Assembly: GCF_029541745.1 (NCBI RefSeq)
Contig: NZ_CP089746.1
Location: 7,201,559-7,265,558 of the forward strand
Length of the DNA stretch: 64,000 bases
Direction: 5' to 3'
Origin: Streptomyces sp. LX-29
Lineage (GTDB): Bacteria; Actinomycetota; Actinomycetes; Streptomycetales; Streptomycetaceae
Numbering within the stretch: the first letter of the stretch is position 1; each line of letters begins with the position of its first letter. Below are positions 56,401 through 64,000 of the stretch, one piece after another. A program made the translations under genes and the position numbers. Under the pieces are notes generated by a model. That model did no database searches. It was not told the origin of the DNA and saw only the letters and a program-made list of their open reading frames with translations.

Positions 56401-59400
56401 ACCACCTGGTGTTCGGGCTGGCGATGGTGCCGGGCACCGCGTTGGTCGAGATGGCGCTGGCGGCCGGCCGCCGGGTGGGCTGCGAGGTCCTGGACGAGTT
56501 GGTGCTGGAGGCGCCGCTGGTCCTGGAGGACGAGGCCGCGCGGCAGGTGCAGGTCGCCGTGGGGCCGGCCGGCGAGGACGGACGACGCGAGGTGACCGTC
56601 TTCTCCCGTGCCGAGTCCGGTGGCGAGGAGGAGCAGGGAGAGACGATCTGTCACGGGCGTGGCTGGCTGGCCGCGGACGCCGAACCCGCCGCGCCGTTCC
56701 CGGTGCAGTGGCCGCCGCCCGGCGCCGAACCGGTCGCGATCGGAAGCCTCTACGCACGGCTGGCCGACATCGGACTCGACTACGGGCCGCTGTTCCAGGG
56801 CGTCCGCGCGGCGTGGCGCTCCGGTGACGAGGTCTACGCCGAGGTGGCCCTCCCCGACGACGCCACGGCCGGGGAGTTCGGGATCCACCCCGGGCTGTTC
56901 GACGCCGCACTGCACGGATCGATGCTGGCCAAGGAGGCGGGATCCCCGGTGGACCTGCCGTTCTCCTGGTCGGGAGTGCGGCTCGGGCGGACCGGCCTCA
57001 CGCGGGCACGGGTGCGGATCGGCGCGGCGGGCGAGTCCGCGCTCCGCGTCGACGCGGTCGACGAGGCCGGTACCACGGTCGTGTCCGTCGACTCCCTCGC
57101 CGTCCGCCCGCTCGACCCGGCGCAGTTGGAGAGCGCGCAGCGCGGCAAGCACAACGCGCTGTTCCACGTCGACTGGGTCACGGTCAACGTCACGGCCGCA
57201 CGGCAGCCGGCGCGGCTGGCGGTCCTCGGCGAACTGGCCGTCGCGGGTGAGCGACACGCCGACCTGGACACGCTGGAGCGGGCCCTCGCCGACGGCGCGG
57301 CGGTGCCCGACGCGGTCCTGGTCGCGGTCGAGCCCCCGGCCGCAGCCGATGATCCCGCGGAGGCGGCGCGGGCGACGGCCGGCCAGACGCTGGAGCTGGT
57401 GCGGCGCTGGCTGGCGACCGACGCGCTGAGCGAGGCGCGGCTCGTCGTGGTGACCCGTCACGCGATCGCGGTGGACGACGAGACACCCGATGTGGCGCAG
57501 GCGCCCGTCTGGGGCCTGCTGCGCAGCGCGCAGTCCGAGCACCCGGGTCGGTTCGTGCTGGTGGACCTCGACGCCGGCGACGAGCCGGAGTGGGCGTCGC
57601 TGCTGGAGCTCGACGAGCCGCAGCTCGCGGTGCGTGCGGGCCGGTTGCTGGCGCCGCGACTCGAGCGTGCTCCGGCGGGGGCGACCGGGGACCTGTGGCG
57701 GCTGGCGATCGGGCGGAAGGGGTCGCTGGAGGACCTGGCGATCGTTCCGTCGGACGCCGGCCGGCCGCTGGGCGCGGGCGAGATACGGGTCGCGGTGCGG
57801 GCCGCGGGCCTGAACTTCCGTGATGTGCTGATCGCGCTCGGGATGTACCCGGGCGAGGCTCCGCTGGGCAGCGAGGCGGCGGGCGTCGTCCTGGAAGTCG
57901 GCTCCGACGTCACCGAGCTGGCCCCGGGCGACCGTGTCTTCGGCCTGATGACCGACGCCTTCGGACCGGTGGCGGTGGCGGACCGGCGGACGGTCGTGCG
58001 GATGCCGGAGTGTCTGTCGTTCGCCGAGGCGGCGGCGGTTCCGGTGGTGTACCTGACCGCGTACTACGGCCTGGTCGACCTCGCCGGGCTGCGTGCCGGC
58101 GAGCGGCTGCTGGTGCACGCCGCCGCCGGCGGCGTGGGCATGGCCGCGGTGCAACTGGCCCAGCACTTCGGGGCGGAGGTCCTCGCCACGGCGAGCCCGC
58201 CCAAGTGGGACGCGGTGCGCGGCCTCGGCATCCCCGACGAGCTGATCGCCTCCTCGCGCGATCTGAGCTTCCGCGACGCCTTCCTGGAGGTGACCGGCGG
58301 GGCCGGGGTGGATGTGGTGCTGGACGCGCTCGCGGGCGAGTTCGTCGACGCCACCTTGGAACTGCTGCCGCGCGGCGGCCGGTTCATCGAGATGGGCAAG
58401 ACCGACATCCGTGACCCGGAGGTCGTGGCGCGCGAGCACGAAGGCGTGCGCTACCGGTCGTACGACCTGCTGGAGGCGGGTCCGGAGCGGATCCAGGAGA
58501 TGCTGGTCGAGATCACCTCGCTCTTCGAGCAGCGGGTGCTCACGCCCTCGCCGATCCGCACCTGGGACGTGCGCCGGGGTCGGGAGGCGTTCCGGTTCCT
58601 GCGCGAGGGCCGCAACATCGGCAAGGTCGTGCTGACCGTTCCGGCGCCGCTGGACCCCGAGGGCACGGTGCTGATCACCGGCGGTACCGGCGGTCTGGGC
58701 GCGGTGTTCGCCAGGCACCTGGTCGAGCGGCACGGCGCGAAGCACCTGCTGCTCGTGAGCCGCCGGGGCTCGGCGGCCGAGGGCGTGGCCGAGCTGGTCT
58801 CCGAGCTGGAGGAGCTCGGTGCGCGGGCCCGCGTCGCCGCCTGCGACGTGACCGACCGGGACCAGCTGGCCGGTCTGCTGGACTCGCTGGAGCACCCCCT
58901 CACGGCCGTCCTGCACGCCGCGGGCCTGCTGGACGACGGGGTGGTCGAGGCGCTCACCCCGGAGCAGCTGACCCGGGTGATGCGGCCGAAGGTGGACGCG
59001 GCCTGGCATCTGCACGAGCTGACCGCCGGGATGGAGCTGTCGGCGTTCGTCCTCTTCTCCTCGGCCGCGGCGCAGCTGGGCAACCCCGGCCAGGCGAACT
59101 ACGCCGCCGCCAACGCCGCGCTGGACGCGCTCGCCCACCGGCGGCGCGCGGCGGGACTGCCGGCGAGCTCCCTCGCCTGGGGCCTGTGGGCGGACGCGAC
59201 CGGCATGACCGGCGAGCTGGACGAGACCGACCTCGCGCGCATGGAGCGCACCGGTATCGGGGCGCTCCCCACCGAGCTCGGGCTGGAGCTGTTCGACGAG
59301 TCGCTCGGACTGGACGCGGCACTGCTGGTGCCCATCCGCCTGGAGCCGACCGCGCTGCGCGGTCAGGCCCGGGCCGGGATGCTGCCGGCGCTGCTGCGCG

Positions 59401-59981
59401 GGCTGGTGCGCGCTCCGGCCCGGCGCGCGGAGTCCACGGGCGGGTCGCTGGCGCAGCGGCTGGCCGCGGTGGCGGACGGCGACCGCGAGCAGGTCGTCCT
59501 GGACGTGGTACGGGCGCAGGTCGCGGCCGTCCTCGGGCACGCCTCGGGTGCCGCGGTCGATCCGGAACGGTCCTTCAAGGAGCTCGGGTTCGACTCGCTG
59601 GCCGCGGTCGAGCTGCGCAACCGGCTGACCCAGGCCACCGGGCTGCGGCTGCCCGCCACCCTCGTCTTCGACCACCCCACCCCGGTGGAGGTCGCCCGGC
59701 TGCTCTTCAAGGAGGTCGGCGGCGTCGCGGAGCAGGCACCCTCGCCGTTCGAGGCGGAGCTGCAGAAGCTCGAAGCGATGCTGATCACGGTGGCGAGCGA
59801 CGAGGAGCGGCTCGCCGAGATCGAGCCGCGGCTGCGCTACCTCAGCAACCGACTGCGGACGGTCCTCAGCGGGGCCGGCGGACGGCCGGCCGACGCCGAC
59901 GAAGGGTCTGGCGACGACCTCGATGTGGCGTCCGACGACGACATTTTCGAACTGATCGACAAGGAGCTCGGGTCGGCATGA
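53499..59981 (+). CDS. Modular type I polyketide synthase: KS-AT-DH-ER-KR-ACP
   Basis: 2160 residues, one fully reducing extension module. N-terminal coiled-coil docking (1-33); KS (about 35-460) with Cys209 in VDTACSSS, EGHGTGT and KSNFGHT; AT (about 567-860) with GHSQGEI and YASH, predicting methylmalonyl-CoA; DH (about 935-1200) with the HxxxGxxxxP motif in DHLVFGLAMVPG; ER (about 1430-1715) with HAAAGGVGMAAVQLA; KR (about 1720-1900) with GGTGGLG, an LDD motif (B type) and SSAAAQ...NYAAAN; ACP (about 2005-2075) with GFDSLAAVE. C-terminal docking helices follow. It yields a saturated C2-methylated unit. There is no loading module here, so the chain starts on another protein. GGAGGAG precedes ATG 53499. 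Confidence 0.94.
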   Translation: MAADKNDLVGALRKSLKETERLRRQNQQLLDRASEPLAIVGMSCRFPGGVTSPDELWELVAERRIGTTEFPGDRGWDLERLYDPDPDHPGTSYTREGGFLDRVGEFDAEFFGISPREALAMDPQQRLLLEGAWEAFEDAGIDPTSLRGSDTGVFCGVMFQDYGFVAGMSDRSAEIEGYLPTAAAGSVASGRVSYTFGFEGPAVSVDTACSSSLVAVDLAIKSLRSRECSLALVGGVTVLPRPNNFVEFSRQRALSPDGRCKAYAAAADGVAWAEGMGLLLLERLSDARRNGHRVLAVVRGSAVNQDGASNGLTAPNGPSQERVIRQALVNAGLDAADVDAVEGHGTGTKLGDPIEAEALLATYGRERTHGPLKLGSVKSNFGHTMAAAGVAGVIKMVMALRRGVLPATLHVDEPSPHVDWASGEVELLTEAQDWSASERPRRAGVSSFGISGTNAHVILEEAPAADHEPADDESEPRPPSVVPVLLSARSEAALRQQADRLRAHMIEYPDVPVVDVGFSSVTTRAQLERRAVVVATDRGALLTGLGALTAGDPATHVVEGRSVGGKAVFVFPGQGAQWVGMAVELWDSSSVFAESMAACGEALSEFVDWRLEDVLRSVEGAPSLERVDVVQPALWAVMVSLARLWRSYGVEPSAVVGHSQGEIAAAVVAGGLSLEDAARVVALRSRLVRERLAGLGGMVSVALPVERVEELLVPYRGRVSVAAVNGPASVVIAGEPEALDELIALCERDEVRARRVVVDYASHSAQVEAIEAELLEVLASIEPVTGQVPFYSTAAGGFIDTKTLDAAYWYGNLRGRVGFEPAIRALIDKGNSFFVEVSPHPVLTMAVEETAAAHGAEDRVGVVGSLRRDEGGLERFVASLAEAHVAGVGVDWSAFYAGSGAQQVTLPTYAFQRERFWLTPGSGAGDAAAAGLGRVGHPLLAAAVQLGDRDEWVFTGRLSQDAQPWTQDHLVFGLAMVPGTALVEMALAAGRRVGCEVLDELVLEAPLVLEDEAARQVQVAVGPAGEDGRREVTVFSRAESGGEEEQGETICHGRGWLAADAEPAAPFPVQWPPPGAEPVAIGSLYARLADIGLDYGPLFQGVRAAWRSGDEVYAEVALPDDATAGEFGIHPGLFDAALHGSMLAKEAGSPVDLPFSWSGVRLGRTGLTRARVRIGAAGESALRVDAVDEAGTTVVSVDSLAVRPLDPAQLESAQRGKHNALFHVDWVTVNVTAARQPARLAVLGELAVAGERHADLDTLERALADGAAVPDAVLVAVEPPAAADDPAEAARATAGQTLELVRRWLATDALSEARLVVVTRHAIAVDDETPDVAQAPVWGLLRSAQSEHPGRFVLVDLDAGDEPEWASLLELDEPQLAVRAGRLLAPRLERAPAGATGDLWRLAIGRKGSLEDLAIVPSDAGRPLGAGEIRVAVRAAGLNFRDVLIALGMYPGEAPLGSEAAGVVLEVGSDVTELAPGDRVFGLMTDAFGPVAVADRRTVVRMPECLSFAEAAAVPVVYLTAYYGLVDLAGLRAGERLLVHAAAGGVGMAAVQLAQHFGAEVLATASPPKWDAVRGLGIPDELIASSRDLSFRDAFLEVTGGAGVDVVLDALAGEFVDATLELLPRGGRFIEMGKTDIRDPEVVAREHEGVRYRSYDLLEAGPERIQEMLVEITSLFEQRVLTPSPIRTWDVRRGREAFRFLREGRNIGKVVLTVPAPLDPEGTVLITGGTGGLGAVFARHLVERHGAKHLLLVSRRGSAAEGVAELVSELEELGARARVAACDVTDRDQLAGLLDSLEHPLTAVLHAAGLLDDGVVEALTPEQLTRVMRPKVDAAWHLHELTAGMELSAFVLFSSAAAQLGNPGQANYAAANAALDALAHRRRAAGLPASSLAWGLWADATGMTGELDETDLARMERTGIGALPTELGLELFDESLGLDAALLVPIRLEPTALRGQARAGMLPALLRGLVRAPARRAESTGGSLAQRLAAVADGDREQVVLDVVRAQVAAVLGHASGAAVDPERSFKELGFDSLAAVELRNRLTQATGLRLPATLVFDHPTPVEVARLLFKEVGGVAEQAPSPFEAELQKLEAMLITVASDEERLAEIEPRLRYLSNRLRTVLSGAGGRPADADEGSGDDLDVASDDDIFELIDKELGSA

Positions 59982-62900
59982 CCGAAAACGCGAACGACAT
60001 GCGGGGCGGATCGACCGACGAGCAGAAGCTCCGCACCTACCTGCGGAAGGTGACCGCGGAGCTGCGGACGGCCAACCGTCGCGTGCGCGAGCTGGAGGAG
60101 CGCGACGTCGAGCCGCTGGCGATCGTGGGGATGAGCTGCCGGTACCCCGGCGGCGTGACCTCGCCGGACGAGCTGTGGGAGCTGGTGGCGGCCGGTCGCG
60201 ACGCGATGTCGCCGCTGCCGACCGACCGCGGCTGGGATCTGGACCGGTTGTTCGGCGCGGACCCCGACCAGTCCGGGACGGTGTCCACGACCGCCGGTGG
60301 CTTCCTCGACGGCGTCGGCGACTTCGACGCGGACTTCTTCGGGATCAGCCCCCGAGAGGCGCTGGCGACCGACCCGTCGCAGCGACTGATGCTGGAGGCG
60401 GCCTGGGAGGCGTTCGAGGACGCCGGCATCGACCCGACCTCGCTGCGCGGCAGTGACACCGGCGTGTTCACCGGCGCGGTGACCTCCGACTACGGCGGGT
60501 CGATGCTGCCGGAGCTGGAGGGGTTCCGGCTGACGGGCACCCAGGGCAGCGTGATCTCCGGACGGATCGCCTACAGCCTGGGCCTCGAAGGTCCCGCCGT
60601 CACGGTGGACACGGCGTGCTCCTCGTCGCTGGTGGCGATACACCAGGCGGCGCGGGCGCTGCGGGCGGGTGAATGCTCGATGGCGCTGGTCGGCGGTGTG
60701 ACCGTGCTCGCCGGTCCGTTCCTCTTCGTGGAGTTCAGCAGGCAGCGTGGCCTCGCCCCCGACGGGCGCTGCAAGGCGTACGCGGCCGCGGCCGACGGCA
60801 CCGGATTCGCCGACGGTCTGGGCCTGTTGGTGCTGGAGCGGCTGTCGGACGCGCGGCGCAACGGGCACCGCGTGTTGGCCGTGGTGCGGGGCAGCGCGAT
60901 CAACCAGGACGGTGCGAGCAACGGGTTGACGGCGCCCAGCGGGCCGTCGCAGGAGCGGGTGATCCGTCAGGCGCTGGCCAACGCCGGCCTCAGCGCCGCC
61001 GAGATCGACGCCGTCGAGGGCCACGGGACCGGCACCCAGCTGGGCGACCCGATCGAGGCGCGGGCGCTGCTGGCCACCTATGGGCGCGAGCGTGCGGACG
61101 CCCCGCTGCGGCTGGGGTCGATCAAGTCGAACATCGGGCACACCTCGGCGGCGGCCGGTGTGGCCGGTGTGATCAAGATGGTGATGGCGATGCGGCACGG
61201 GGTGCTGCCCGCCACGCTTCATGTGGATGAGCCGTCGCAGCACGTGGACTGGGACGCCGGGCGGATCGAGCTGCTGACCGAGGCACGGGAGTGGTCCGCC
61301 TCCGAGCGGCCGCGGCGTGCGGGCGTGTCGTCGTTCGGTATCAGCGGGACCAACGCGCACGTGATCCTCGAGGAGGCGCCGGTCGAGGTGCCGGCGGAGG
61401 ACGACGCGCAGGCCGAGGGCCCGGCGGAGCGGCCGGCGGGCGCGGTGCCGATCCTGGTGTCCGGCCGGAGCGAGGCCGCGTTGCGTGCGCAGGCCGACCG
61501 GCTCCGGGCCCACCTGGCCGCCCGGCCCACGGCCTCGCCGCTGGACGTCGGGCTCTCCTCGGTGACGACCCGGGCGCTGCTGGACCAGCGCGCGGTGGTC
61601 GTCGCGGCCGACCGTGAGCGGCTGCTGGCGGGCCTGGCGGCGCTCGCCGCCGGCGAGCCCGCCGCGGGGGTGACCGAGGGCCGCCCGGTGGGCGGCAAGA
61701 CCGCGGTGCTGTTCACCGGCCAGGGCTCGCAGCGCGCGCGGATGGGCGCCGAGCTGGCGGCCGCCTTCCCGCGGTTCGCCGAGGCGCTGGACGAGGTGTG
61801 CGCCGAGCTGGACCCCCGCGTCGGGCGGTCCGTGCGCGACCTGCTGGCCGCCGAGGACGGCACCGAGGAAGCGGCCCTGCTGAACGCCACGGAGTACACC
61901 CAGGCGGCGCTGTTCGCCCTCGAGGTGGCGCTCTTCCGCCTGGTGGAGTCCCTGGGCATACGCCCGGACTATCTGATCGGGCATTCGGTCGGCGAGCTGG
62001 CCGCCGCGCACGTGGCCGGCGTCTTGTCGCTTCCGGACGCGTGCGCGCTGGTGGCGGCGCGCGGCCGGCTGATGGGCGCCCTGCCCACTGGCGGGGCGAT
62101 GGTGGCCGTGCAGGCGACCGAGGACGAGGTGGCCGCCTCGCTGACCGACTTCGAGGGCCGGTTGGAGATCGCGGCCGTGAACGGGCCGCGAGCCGTGGTG
62201 GTGTCCGGGGACGCCGACGCCGCCGAGGAATGGCTGCCGCGGTGGAAGGACCGTAAGACCTCGCGGCTGCGGGTGTCGCACGCGTTCCACTCCCCGCACA
62301 TGGAGCCGATGCTGGACGAGTTCCGGCGGGTGGCGCGGGAGCTGCGGTTCGACGAGCCGCGGATCCCCATCGTGTCGAACGTGACCGGCGAGCTCGTGGG
62401 CCCGGAGGTGACCGACCCGGAGTACTGGGTCGGGCACGTGCGGCAGGCCGTCCGGTTCGCCGCCGGCGTGGGCACCCTGTGGGACCTCGGCGTACGCCGG
62501 TACCTGGAGCTGGGACCGGACGCGGTGCTGACCGCGATGGCACGCCAGTGCCTCGACGGCGAGGACGAGGCGGTGCTGGCGTCCGCGCTGCGCGCCCGCC
62601 AGCCGGAGCCGGAGGCGTTCGCCGGCTTCCTCGGCCGCGCGCACATCGCCGCGGCCGGAGCCGGGTCCGGGGTCGACTGGGCGGCGTTCTACGCGGGCAC
62701 CGGTGCGCGGCCGGTGGAGCTGCCCACCTACGCGTTCCAGCGGGAGCGGTACTGGCTGGCCCCGAACACCGGGTCCGTGGACGCGGCCGCGGCCGGGCTC
62801 GGGCGACTCGACCATCCGCTGCTCGCGGCGGCCGTCTCCGTCGGCGACCGGGACGAGTGGCTGTTCACCGGCCGCCTCTCCACCGAGACGCAGCCCTGGG

Positions 62901-64000
62901 CCGCCGAACACCTGCTCCTGGGCACCATGGTGGTGCCGGGCACCGGGCTGGTCGAGCTGGCGCTCGCAGCCGGCCGACACGCCGCGAGCCCGATCCTCGA
63001 CGAGCTGGTGCTCGAGGCACCGCTGCTCCTGGAGGACGGCGTCGTACGGCACGTGCAGGTCACCGTCGGCGAGTCTGGCGAGGACGGCCGCCGGGATGTG
63101 GCGATCTACTCACGCCCGGAATCCGGAGCGGAGGACGACGAGCGGGGCGTGACCTGTCACGCACGAGGCGTCCTCGCCCCCGAGACCCGGCCCGTGTCCG
63201 AGGACCCGTGGCCCGACTCATGGCCCACCCAGTGGCCGCCGGAGCACGCGGAGCCGCTCGCGGTCGACGCGCTCTACGCCCACCTGACCGACCTCGGCTA
63301 CGACTACGGCCCCGTCTTCCAAGGCGTGCGCGCCGCCTGGCGCGACGGCGATGAGACCTACGCCGAGGTGGCCCTGCCCGACGGTGCCGACGACGCCGCG
63401 GCCGGCGAGTTCGGGATCCACCCGGCACTGTTCGACGCCGCGCTGCAGAGCGGTGTCATCCTGCTGACCGAGCGCGACGACAGCCGGCACAAGATGCCGT
63501 TCAGCTGGGGCGGCGCCCGGCTCGCCCAGCGGGGCGTCTCGCGGCTGCGCGTCCGCTCCGTCGCGACCAGCGACTCCTCCGTGCGGCTCGACGCGGTCGA
63601 CGACACCGGGGCCCTGGTCGTGTCGGTCGAATCCGTCGTCGTCCGCCCGGTCGAGCAGGCGAAGCTCGAAGGGGCGCGCGGCGGCGGACAGAGCACGCTG
63701 TTCCAGGTCGACTGGGCCGCCGTTCCGGCCGCGGCCGGGGAGGTCACCGGACCGAAGCGGATCGCGCTCCTCGGTAGGGGCGACATCGGAACGGGCGACA
63801 CCGGCACGGCCGAGCACCACGCCGACCTGGACGCCCTGGAACAGGCGCTCGCCGACGGGGCCACGCCGCCGGAGGCGGTCGTCGCCGTGATCGAGCCCTC
63901 GACGTCGGGAGCCTCGGCGGCCTCGACGGACGACACGGCGGAGGCCGCGCGGGCGACCGCCGGGCGTGCGCTGGAGCTGGTGCGGCGGTGGCTGGCGAGT
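59978..64000 (+). CDS. Modular type I polyketide synthase, 5' part: KS-AT-DH...
   Basis: 1341 residues, running off the right edge. The start overlaps the previous PKS stop as ATGA. Coiled-coil docking helix (about 15-42); KS with Cys214 in VDTACSSS, EGHGTGT and KSNIGHT; AT with LFTGQGSQ, GHSVGELAAAHVAG and HAFH, predicting malonyl-CoA; DH from about 944 with HxxxGxxxxP in EHLLLGTMVVPG. The last residues reach the structural half of the KR. It extends the chain right after the methylmalonyl module. Docking helices at the junction support the order of the two proteins. Confidence 0.93.
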   Translation, partial: MTENANDMRGGSTDEQKLRTYLRKVTAELRTANRRVRELEERDVEPLAIVGMSCRYPGGVTSPDELWELVAAGRDAMSPLPTDRGWDLDRLFGADPDQSGTVSTTAGGFLDGVGDFDADFFGISPREALATDPSQRLMLEAAWEAFEDAGIDPTSLRGSDTGVFTGAVTSDYGGSMLPELEGFRLTGTQGSVISGRIAYSLGLEGPAVTVDTACSSSLVAIHQAARALRAGECSMALVGGVTVLAGPFLFVEFSRQRGLAPDGRCKAYAAAADGTGFADGLGLLVLERLSDARRNGHRVLAVVRGSAINQDGASNGLTAPSGPSQERVIRQALANAGLSAAEIDAVEGHGTGTQLGDPIEARALLATYGRERADAPLRLGSIKSNIGHTSAAAGVAGVIKMVMAMRHGVLPATLHVDEPSQHVDWDAGRIELLTEAREWSASERPRRAGVSSFGISGTNAHVILEEAPVEVPAEDDAQAEGPAERPAGAVPILVSGRSEAALRAQADRLRAHLAARPTASPLDVGLSSVTTRALLDQRAVVVAADRERLLAGLAALAAGEPAAGVTEGRPVGGKTAVLFTGQGSQRARMGAELAAAFPRFAEALDEVCAELDPRVGRSVRDLLAAEDGTEEAALLNATEYTQAALFALEVALFRLVESLGIRPDYLIGHSVGELAAAHVAGVLSLPDACALVAARGRLMGALPTGGAMVAVQATEDEVAASLTDFEGRLEIAAVNGPRAVVVSGDADAAEEWLPRWKDRKTSRLRVSHAFHSPHMEPMLDEFRRVARELRFDEPRIPIVSNVTGELVGPEVTDPEYWVGHVRQAVRFAAGVGTLWDLGVRRYLELGPDAVLTAMARQCLDGEDEAVLASALRARQPEPEAFAGFLGRAHIAAAGAGSGVDWAAFYAGTGARPVELPTYAFQRERYWLAPNTGSVDAAAAGLGRLDHPLLAAAVSVGDRDEWLFTGRLSTETQPWAAEHLLLGTMVVPGTGLVELALAAGRHAASPILDELVLEAPLLLEDGVVRHVQVTVGESGEDGRRDVAIYSRPESGAEDDERGVTCHARGVLAPETRPVSEDPWPDSWPTQWPPEHAEPLAVDALYAHLTDLGYDYGPVFQGVRAAWRDGDETYAEVALPDGADDAAAGEFGIHPALFDAALQSGVILLTERDDSRHKMPFSWGGARLAQRGVSRLRVRSVATSDSSVRLDAVDDTGALVVSVESVVVRPVEQAKLEGARGGGQSTLFQVDWAAVPAAAGEVTGPKRIALLGRGDIGTGDTGTAEHHADLDALEQALADGATPPEAVVAVIEPSTSGASAASTDDTAEAARATAGRALELVRRWLAS

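Noticed and set aside
53292..59675. A 2127-codon open frame antisense to the first PKS
   Set aside because: Very long antisense frames are expected at this GC content. The protein is Arg/His/Gly/Gln-rich without domains, and the + strand PKS has all catalytic motifs.

Overview
High-GC actinobacterial chromosomal DNA, almost certainly Streptomyces. Nearly every codon ends in G or C, GTG starts are common, genes sit in tight ATGA/GTGA-overlapping operons, and there are lineage-typical families (streptophobe, DUF6777, TerD, FHA-ABC fusion). No rRNA, tRNA, CRISPR array or transposase was recognised.

1-20 kb, mostly ordinary chromosome. It holds a TerD protein; a two-gene metal-type permease pair behind a Zur-like box; a 68-bp tandem repeat; an asparaginase; a phospho-signalling block (FHA-ABC exporter, collagen-like protein, Ser/Thr kinase); PolX; ArsC-like, streptophobe, DUF6777 and metallo-beta-lactamase-fold genes; a secreted protein made of six 37-residue repeats; an amidohydrolase/DMT-exporter pair; and a YbaK-type aminoacyl-tRNA deacylase. 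20-23 kb is a small regulatory cassette: an XRE regulator plus two overlapping Cys-containing ORFs.

23-32 kb is the standout: an organofluorine locus. A fluorinase (flA, 24243-25142) keeps the loop insertion and active-site residues that separate fluorinases from chlorinases and SAM hydrolases. It is divergent from a 5'-fluoro-5'-deoxyadenosine/MTA-type phosphorylase (flB) and is followed by a two-domain fluorothreonine transaldolase. An XRE-cupin regulator, two LuxR-type regulators with degenerate receiver domains, a CPA2 cation/proton antiporter and an adenine phosphoribosyltransferase come next. Inferred logic: fluoride plus SAM gives 5'-FDA; FlB releases adenine and 5-fluoro-5-deoxyribose-1-phosphate; fluoroacetaldehyde made elsewhere is turned into 4-fluorothreonine; Apt could salvage the adenine. 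The YbaK deacylase and DMT exporter 4-6 kb upstream are candidate self-protection genes (inference).

32-35 kb: metal-flavoured accessory genes (His-rich membrane protein, ECF sigma factor, AspH-type hydroxylase, PCu(A)C-like protein). 35.5-49.4 kb: an isonitrile lipopeptide metallophore cluster of the ScoA-E type (isonitrile-forming Fe(II) oxygenase, hotdog thioesterase, acyl-ACP ligase, ACP, C-A-T-R NRPS), extended by a KAS III and a second ACP, with an MFS exporter and a complete siderophore-type ABC importer. A large RNA hairpin separates NRPS from importer. 49.5-52.9 kb: GNAT acetyltransferase, 6-phosphogluconate dehydrogenase and a LuxR regulator. 53.5-64 kb: the start of a modular type I polyketide synthase, with one full KS-AT-DH-ER-KR-ACP protein and a second truncated by the window edge.
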